Assembly (NCBI GenBank): GCA_014729505.1
Contig: WJJS01000002.1
Location: 1-44,073, forward strand
Length of the DNA stretch: 44,073 bases
Direction: 5' to 3'
From: Candidatus Woesearchaeota archaeon
GTDB lineage: Archaea; Nanobdellota; Nanobdellia; Woesearchaeales; ARS49
Part shown: one piece after another, positions 39,044 through 44,073 of the stretch
Layout of the letters: every line of letters begins with the position of its first letter
How positions within the stretch are numbered: position 1 is the first letter of the stretch
Notes under the pieces: generated by a model
Told to the model about the DNA's origin: nothing
Database searches by the model: none
The model's input: the letters and a program-made list of their open reading frames with translations, nothing else
Translations under genes and position numbers: made by a program

Positions 39044-39964
39044 TTACCTGTAAGGCGCGAGCGCTTCGCGAAGAATTTGAGCACTCACATGCAACTTTTC
39101 CTGCTCTTCCTCATTCAAAGGCGGTTGGAAACGACGCTGAATACCTCCCTTGCCGACGACACAAGGCACACTCAAACACAGATCGCCCTCATCGTAATAA
39201 TTGTGAATAAGATTGGAAACCGGATACACGCGCTGTTCATTATTCAACACTGCACGACACAATTTAGAGATCACAAGACCAATAGCGTAATACGTTGCTC
39301 CCTTACGATTAATCACTTCGTACGCCGCATTTTTCGTCTTTTTGAAACACTCATCCAATTTTCCCGGAGCATAACCCTCGCAATGCTCAATATGAATGCC
39401 GCCAATAGTTGTCAGACTAAACGCAGGAAATTCTGAATCACCGTGCTCGCCGAGAATATACCCGTGCACACTCTTAGGACTGACACCAAACTCATCACCA
39501 ATATAATGACGAAAACGGGCAGTGTCGAGCGTCGTGCCAGAACCAAACACTCGCGACGCCGGAAATCCAGAATACTTGATTGCAAGATACGTCAAGACAT
39601 CAACAGGATTGGTAATAATGAGCATCACCGTATTTGGTGCGGCCTTGGCAATTTTTGGAATAATATCCTTGAAAATATTCGCGTTTTTCTCGATCAATTC
39701 CAATCTCGTCTCGCCAGGCTTTTGCCCAACACCCGCCGTGACCACGACAATATCAGCATTAGCACAAAGATCGTACGAATCACCAAAATAAATCTGAGAC
39801 TCAGGAGTAAACTGCATACCATGTTCAAGGTCAAGAGCCTCACCTTCAGCTTTTTCTTTATGAATGTCTATAAGAGCGATTTCGGCAGCAATGCCCTGAA
39901 TCATTAACGCATACGCTGCAGTGGAACCAACAAAACCAGCTCCGACAATGGCAACTTTTTCCAT
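39044..39964 (-). CDS. ldh: L-lactate dehydrogenase
   Basis: This 306-residue NAD-dependent enzyme reduces pyruvate to L-lactate. It has the dinucleotide site VAIVGAGFVGSTAAYAL, the loop GVGQKPGETR in which Gln (not Arg) favours lactate over malate, substrate Arg in the same loop, NPVDVLTYLA, SGTTLDTARFRHYI with Asp and Arg, and GEHGDSE with the catalytic His. ATG 39964 follows AGAGGTG; the longer reading to 40075 has no family support. TTATTAATG near 40000 may be the TATA. With the lactate permease at 23833 it gives a complete route for fermentative NADH disposal and lactate exit. Family features are close to bacterial-type LDH. Confidence 0.95.
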   Translation of the reverse strand: MEKVAIVGAGFVGSTAAYALMIQGIAAEIALIDIHKEKAEGEALDLEHGMQFTPESQIYFGDSYDLCANADIVVVTAGVGQKPGETRLELIEKNANIFKDIIPKIAKAAPNTVMLIITNPVDVLTYLAIKYSGFPASRVFGSGTTLDTARFRHYIGDEFGVSPKSVHGYILGEHGDSEFPAFSLTTIGGIHIEHCEGYAPGKLDECFKKTKNAAYEVINRKGATYYAIGLVISKLCRAVLNNEQRVYPVSNLIHNYYDEGDLCLSVPCVVGKGGIQRRFQPPLNEEEQEKLHVSAQILREALAPYR

Positions 39965-40044
39965 ACAACACCTCTTTTGATTAACAAATGAAAGCAGCAT
40001 TAATAAGCTTTGCGACTCTTCATTACTAAACGTTGACAAAAAAT

Positions 40045-40053
40045 CTTTAATAA
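40045..40053 (+). promoter_or_regulatory. TATA box of the 193-residue gene
   Basis: The TTTAATAAC-like box is centred about 27 bases before ATG 40076 and implies a leaderless transcript. Confidence 0.45.
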
Positions 40054-40075
40054 CACAGGCTAGGCGCAACAGCAT

Positions 40076-40657
40076 ATGATTGATGACGAACTACGCGAGA
40101 ATCTGGTTTTTGTCGAAGGAAGCATTCATTTCCTCGATCACACCTCAAGAACAGAAACAGCACACCGGTTCCGCCATAACAGTGTCAATGCAACATACCG
40201 TGCACTGCGAAACGAAGGCATCACTGCGTACGAACACCGCAACGAATGGATAGGATTTAGCACGATAGACAAACCAACAGACTTTGAGAAAAAACCATTT
40301 GTACAGTACCATCGCGATCCACGACGCTGGAACTATGGACATGATCGCACAGTCGATGTTGACGAAGAAGCAACGTATGAACCACACCCCTCAAAAGGAG
40401 GGCTGCTTGCACCGTTACCAAATATAGGCATACACTGGAAAAAAGGCGACGACATCATCGATGCAAAATGGTTTCGATGGGACCATCCAGAACGTCGATA
40501 CTCATTTGTCGCAGTCGCAGTACCAATGTATGCACCCATACTCATACGAAAACTAGGTTCCCTTACGAGTACACTATGCACATACCTGAATAGTCAAAAC
40601 CGCTCAGTACGAGGCGTGCTATCAGTTGACGGCGCCATAACAAAAGAATACGTGTAA
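40076..40657 (+). CDS. Hypothetical protein (193 residues)
   Basis: The product begins MIDDELRENLVFVEGSIHFL and is rich in His, Arg, Trp and Tyr, with many aromatic-charged motifs (AYEHRNEWIGFSTIDKPTDF, YHRDPRRWNYGHDRTVDVDE, GIHWKKGDDIIDAKWFRWDH). The C-terminal half has a hydrophobic strand-helix unit (YSFVAVAVPMYAPILIRKLG). It looks like a compact soluble alpha/beta enzyme-like protein, but I cannot name a family; several histidines could bind metal. It is divergent from ldh and followed by argS, which has its own promoter. Confidence 0.7.
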   Translation: MIDDELRENLVFVEGSIHFLDHTSRTETAHRFRHNSVNATYRALRNEGITAYEHRNEWIGFSTIDKPTDFEKKPFVQYHRDPRRWNYGHDRTVDVDEEATYEPHPSKGGLLAPLPNIGIHWKKGDDIIDAKWFRWDHPERRYSFVAVAVPMYAPILIRKLGSLTSTLCTYLNSQNRSVRGVLSVDGAITKEYV

Positions 40658-40679
40658 CACATACTTCTAACCGCAACTG

Positions 40680-40685
40680 TTTTAA
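40680..40685 (+). promoter_or_regulatory. TATA box of argS
   Basis: TTTTAA is centred 27 bases before ATG 40710, in line with the other leaderless genes. Confidence 0.45.
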
Positions 40686-40709
40686 GCATACCCATATCTT
40701 CTCGATTCC

Positions 40710-42428
40710 ATGTACAAGGAACAATTACAACAACACTTGCAAAAAATTCTGGGCCTCGACGTCACCGTAGAAATACCTCCAGACAATACACTGGGAGATT
40801 ATTCATTGCCCTGCTTTGCCTTTGCAAAACAGAGAAAACAATCTCCAGCACAGATAGCCACCGCATTTCTCGGCTTACTCAGTGACAATAAACCGCCCTA
40901 CATCAGCACCATTGAAACAAAAGGACCATATCTCAACTTCACACTCAACAAAACAATGGTAGCACAACAACTCATACCACGCATTCTACAAGCAGGTAAA
41001 ACGTACGGACATAGTTTGATAGGAAAAGGAAAAACAGTCGTCATAGAGTACGCAAGCCCAAACACAAACAAACCACTGCATCTTGGACATCTGAGAAACA
41101 TCGCACTAGGATCATCACTATCAACCATCTACGCAAGTCAAGGCTACAGCGTTGTACGAGCAAACATCGTAAACGACAGAGGAATACATATCTGCAAAGC
41201 AATGCTTGCCTACGCACTTGAAGGACACAACGCCACGCCAGAACAAAAAGGACGAAAACCAGATCATTTTGTCGGCGATTATTACGTCAAATTCGGACAA
41301 CTAGAAAAAGAGGATCCTTCACTCATACAACAAGCACAGGACATGCTGCAAAAATGGGAACAAGGCGATAAAGAAATACGAAAACTGTGGAAACTCCTAA
41401 GAAACTGGTGTCAGGAAGGTTTTGAAGAAACATACGAGCAACTCGAAACGGGCTTTGATCGCATTGATTATGAAAGCGACATCTGGAAAGAAGGAAAAGA
41501 TATTGTCATAAAAGGTCTTGACAAAGGCGTCTTTATCAAAGATGAAACAGGTGCAGTCATTGCACCACTCGAAGATCTGGAAATCGAGGGAAAAAAAGGA
41601 GTGCTGCCAAACAAAGTACTTCTTCGTAGCGACGGGACCACACTATACATGACTCAGGATATGTATCTCGCAGTGAAAAGAGAAGCAGACCTGCACTTCG
41701 ACGAACTTATCTATGTCGTTGGAAGCGAACAGATTCTTCATTTCAAAGAACTCTTTGCCATACTGCAATTGCTGGGCTATGATTGGGTACATGGATGCAC
41801 GCATCTCGCTCACGGCATGGTCTATCTTCCAGAAGGAAAAATGAAAAGCCGCGAAGGAATAGTAGTGGACGCTGATGACATGATCCTTCAAATGACAGAC
41901 CTCGCACGAGAAGAAATCGTCTCACGCGATAACACAATGCGAGAAGAACAAGTCCACGAACGAGCGCACAGCGTTGGACTTGCAGCACTCAAATTCATGC
42001 TGCTCAAAATCGATGCGCATAAAGATACGACGTTTGATCCGCAGCAAAGCATCTCGTTTGAAGGAGATACCGGACCGTACCTTCAGTACACTTATGCGAG
42101 AGCAGCATCAATACTAAGAAATCTTGAAGACAAACACCTAAATGCAACGTTTGAACAATTGGAAGATCTGGAAGAAGAGCTCGTCATGCAGTTACTGCGA
42201 TTTTCCCAATACATCAATGAAGCCTTAACACACAAGAAACCTCACTTGATTATCCACTACCTACTGGACCTCTGCCAACTGTTTAATGAATTCTATCATC
42301 GACACCACGTCCTCAACGAAGCAGACGAAGAGAAAAGAGCAAACAGAATCGCTCTTGTACAAGCAACAAAACAAGTTATAGGCAACGGACTGCAACTCGT
42401 CGGCATACGACCGATAGAACGAATGTAA
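40710..42428 (+). CDS. argS: Arginyl-tRNA synthetase
   Basis: This 572-residue class I enzyme charges tRNA-Arg. The N-terminal Add-1 domain (LGDYSLPCFAFAK) precedes the catalytic Rossmann fold with IEYASPNTNKPLHLGHLRNI (HLGH signature), VNDRGIHICKAML, the KMSKS-equivalent GKMKSREGIVVDADD, and a DALR-type anticodon domain (SFEGDTGPYLQYTYARAASI onward). Length is normal. TTTTAA at 40680-40685 is 27 bases upstream. A ureohydrolase starts one base after its stop, so the two share a transcript; the link may be arginine. Confidence 0.97.
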   Translation: MYKEQLQQHLQKILGLDVTVEIPPDNTLGDYSLPCFAFAKQRKQSPAQIATAFLGLLSDNKPPYISTIETKGPYLNFTLNKTMVAQQLIPRILQAGKTYGHSLIGKGKTVVIEYASPNTNKPLHLGHLRNIALGSSLSTIYASQGYSVVRANIVNDRGIHICKAMLAYALEGHNATPEQKGRKPDHFVGDYYVKFGQLEKEDPSLIQQAQDMLQKWEQGDKEIRKLWKLLRNWCQEGFEETYEQLETGFDRIDYESDIWKEGKDIVIKGLDKGVFIKDETGAVIAPLEDLEIEGKKGVLPNKVLLRSDGTTLYMTQDMYLAVKREADLHFDELIYVVGSEQILHFKELFAILQLLGYDWVHGCTHLAHGMVYLPEGKMKSREGIVVDADDMILQMTDLAREEIVSRDNTMREEQVHERAHSVGLAALKFMLLKIDAHKDTTFDPQQSISFEGDTGPYLQYTYARAASILRNLEDKHLNATFEQLEDLEEELVMQLLRFSQYINEALTHKKPHLIIHYLLDLCQLFNEFYHRHHVLNEADEEKRANRIALVQATKQVIGNGLQLVGIRPIERM

Positions 42429-42429
42429 G

Positions 42430-43203
42430 ATGATACTCGGCGTGCCGTTTGGACGAGGAGGACTGGGAAAAACAGAAGGAACAGAAAAAGCTCCACAAGC
42501 AGTGTTTGACGTTCTCAAAGACGGCATCAACGAATCAGGAACATTTCGACATTACGAAAAGAAACTGCTCACACTACCCGGTCACGACATTGAAGAGTCA
42601 CTGCAAAAAATAGAAGAAGCAGTGAAAAGTAAACAACCAACGTGTATTGTCGGCGGCGACCATACCATAACGTACGCGGCATTTCGCGCATTTGCGAACA
42701 TGCACGACAACACAGGACTACTCGTTTTTGACGCACATCCAGACCTCATGCAATCGTTTAGTGTACCAACACACGATAATTATCTGCGACAACTCATCGA
42801 AGAACACATCATCACACCACAACACATCATTCTTGTCGGAGTCCGACAATGGGACAAAGAAGAAGCCGCATTTCTGTCAAAGCACAACATATTGAAGTTT
42901 ACCATGCAAGAAATTGCAACAGAAGGCATTCACAACAGTTGCGATGCGATCATGGCAGCAGCACGACAAGTAGGACAATTGTATATCTCTGTGGACATTG
43001 ACGCTGTTGATCCTGCTTTTGCGCCGGGAACAGGCTACCTTGAACCTGGAGGCCTGAGCTCACGAGAACTACTCTACATGCTTACGCGTCTACGATTACT
43101 AAAAAATCTCTCCATGTGCGACATTGTAGAAATCAACCCTGCAAAAGATTCAACTAACCGAACAACAGCACTGGGTGCAAAAATCATCGAAACTCTTTAC
43201 TAA
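42430..43203 (+). CDS. Ureohydrolase (arginase/agmatinase family)
   Basis: This 257-residue enzyme belongs to the binuclear manganese ureohydrolases. Metal ligands are visible: GGDH (His78), DAHPD (Asp101, His103, Asp105) and SVDIDAVDP (Asp189, Asp191), followed by PGTGYLEPGG and VEINP. It should release urea from arginine, agmatine or a related guanidino compound; the sequence alone does not settle which. It is somewhat shorter than most arginases (about 300) and has a short N-terminus. It starts one base after argS, so it is translationally coupled. Since argS uses arginine, arginase activity would compete for the same pool unless expression is tuned. Confidence 0.9.
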   Translation: MILGVPFGRGGLGKTEGTEKAPQAVFDVLKDGINESGTFRHYEKKLLTLPGHDIEESLQKIEEAVKSKQPTCIVGGDHTITYAAFRAFANMHDNTGLLVFDAHPDLMQSFSVPTHDNYLRQLIEEHIITPQHIILVGVRQWDKEEAAFLSKHNILKFTMQEIATEGIHNSCDAIMAAARQVGQLYISVDIDAVDPAFAPGTGYLEPGGLSSRELLYMLTRLRLLKNLSMCDIVEINPAKDSTNRTTALGAKIIETLY

Positions 43204-43245
43204 CTGGTGATTAAATACTGCTTTTTTTCACGTCGAAAGGAGAAG

Positions 43246-43253
43246 CTTTAAAT
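43246..43253 (+). promoter_or_regulatory. TATA box of the 209-residue gene
   Basis: CTTTAAAT predicts a start near 43276, which makes GTG 43278 nearly leaderless. Confidence 0.45.
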
Positions 43254-43277
43254 GCAATGAGTGCATGTTACTGAACA

Positions 43278-43907
43278 GTGGGGGATATCGTGAATTATTC
43301 AAATTTTTTACCTTTTTGGGATCAATCATCAACACCAGACGTGCCATCATTTTCAGCCTTTCCGGAGGGCGAACCCGACTGGTTTGCACTCAGCATGCCC
43401 GAACAAGAACCGCTCATCATGGACGGGGACAATCTCACTTCTCGAGAACTCATGCATGCACTACCACGACTTGGAAGTGTAACGCGCCCACTACGACGCT
43501 GGACAACAGAAGACATACAACAGCACTACGAAGCACTCATTGAAGCACATAACGAGTATTGCAGACTACACAGACATGAACAACAAAGCACCTTTAGACA
43601 GTACCGGGCACAAGCTGTTCACGGACTGCATACCGCCGAGAACCGCGCCACGTGGATGGTACTTGCCCAACGATTGCAACCAGCACAAATTCTTAGCATG
43701 GATCGCTATGAACGACGACAACATTTTCTTGGCCATGTTGAACAACAAGCATTCGCATCAACGAGAACGTGCTGCCTTAGACTATTATCACACGCAGGTA
43801 TGATCGAGGAATTACCGTACCAAAAAGTGCCGGAAATAGCGTTTCGAACATCGAGATTGCAGAATCATTTATATATACGTGAGTCATTTCTACACAGAAA
43901 CCTTTAA
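43278..43907 (+). CDS. Hypothetical protein (209 residues, GTG start)
   Basis: The frame has no good ATG; GTG 43278 lies 28 bases after the TATA centre, while GTG 43290 has a G-rich stretch (GGGGGAT) five bases upstream. Either is possible and the difference is four residues. The product has an acidic, aromatic N-terminus (FLPFWDQSSTPDVPSFSAFP), then helices rich in Arg, His and Gln (DIQQHYEALIEAHNEYCRLH, QYRAQAVHGLHTAENRATWM, YERRQHFLGHVEQQAFASTR). There is no membrane segment or recognised motif. The stop overlaps the promoter of the eS17 gene. Confidence 0.65.
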   Translation: MGDIVNYSNFLPFWDQSSTPDVPSFSAFPEGEPDWFALSMPEQEPLIMDGDNLTSRELMHALPRLGSVTRPLRRWTTEDIQQHYEALIEAHNEYCRLHRHEQQSTFRQYRAQAVHGLHTAENRATWMVLAQRLQPAQILSMDRYERRQHFLGHVEQQAFASTRTCCLRLLSHAGMIEELPYQKVPEIAFRTSRLQNHLYIRESFLHRNL

Positions 43908-43911
43908 ATAC
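43904..43911 (+). promoter_or_regulatory. TATA box of the eS17 gene
   Basis: TTTAAATA is centred 25 bases before ATG 43933 and overlaps the stop codon of the preceding gene. Confidence 0.55.
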
Positions 43912-43932
43912 TAAACTCGCCCTGGCTGTGCT

Positions 43933-44073
43933 ATGGGGAGAATTAAGACTAAACTTGTCAAACGCATCACATTCGACCTACTGCAAAGTCACGAAGATCA
44001 CTTGTCTGACGATTTCGAACACAATAAAGCGTTTATCAACGATCTACTCGATAGACCGAACAAGAAACTACGC
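43933..44073 (+). CDS. rps17e: 30S ribosomal protein eS17 (partial, runs off window)
   Basis: The first 47 residues are visible: MGRIKTKLVKRITFDLLQSH, then a segment with SDDFEHNKAFINDLLDRPNK. This matches the start of archaeal eS17, a small (60-70 residue) helical protein of the small ribosomal subunit, where MGRIKTxxIKR and the DFExNK block are conserved. It probably lacks only 15-20 residues. It is leaderless with its own TATA at 43904-43911. Confidence 0.93.
   Translation, partial: MGRIKTKLVKRITFDLLQSHEDHLSDDFEHNKAFINDLLDRPNKKLR

Noticed and set aside
1-44073. CRISPR array
   Set aside because: No regularly spaced direct repeats were seen; the only notable repeats are the operator-like motif, the tRNA copy and the mini-hairpins.

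Overview
The window is archaeal chromosome. It carries aIF2-gamma, Cbf5/TruB-type pseudouridine synthase, eL15 and eS17, an archaeal AbrB-PhoU protein, and TATA boxes (TTTATAAA, TTTAAA, TATATA) centred about 25-28 bases before most first genes of operons, which implies largely leaderless mRNAs. Internal operon genes instead show GGAGG/GGTGA Shine-Dalgarno motifs or ATGA/TGATG overlaps. Moderate GC, compact spacing, many small unknown membrane or coiled-coil proteins and a lactate-fermentation pair (LDH plus LctP permease) suggest a DPANN-type archaeon, perhaps Woesearchaeota-like. That placement is inference; no rRNA is present.

Layout. 1-364: a truncated winged-helix regulator facing a 35-residue ORF across an operator-like repeat region. 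369-2102: aIF2-gamma and a small helical protein. 2074-3937: two tandem eukaryotic-like Ser/Thr kinases. 4079-11410: a six-gene MoxR/DUF58/von Willebrand A operon encoding a membrane complex. 11481-13266: Cbf5 and eL15 from a divergent promoter, then a GTG-started acidic mini-protein. 13260-14659: a CBS/zinc-ribbon protein and a membrane-anchored PPC-like exoprotein. 14706-18319: a four-gene operon with a HExxH metalloprotease and a tandem nucleotidyltransferase. 18455-21036: a membrane protein, a metallophosphoesterase with a helical insert, and a zinc-finger membrane protein. 21067-23341: a candidate structured RNA, CTP synthase and a small unknown gene.

23426-23832 is an odd intergenic island: tRNA-Pro(CGG), a second truncated copy of its 5' part split by a 52-bp fully palindromic insert, and further tri-loop mini-hairpins. 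Then come the LctP lactate permease, two small proteins, tRNA-Pro(UGG) with a T-tract terminator, and from 26850 to 37873 the most striking content: four large paralogues (640-701 residues) that join a repeat-like helical N-terminal half to an aminoglycoside-phosphotransferase-like kinase domain. Three of the paralogues form one operon that ends in a PHP-family phosphoesterase. I do not recognise this family as a described system. An AbrB-PhoU regulator and two unknown small genes lie between the first paralogue and the other three.

38016-44073: an unknown protein, L-lactate dehydrogenase, another unknown, arginyl-tRNA synthetase followed after 1 base by a ureohydrolase, an unknown GTG-started gene and the start of eS17. 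Functionally the window combines translation genes, a lactate-excreting fermentation module, a MoxR chaperone/surface module and an unusually dense set of predicted kinases (two Ser/Thr type, four APH-like).
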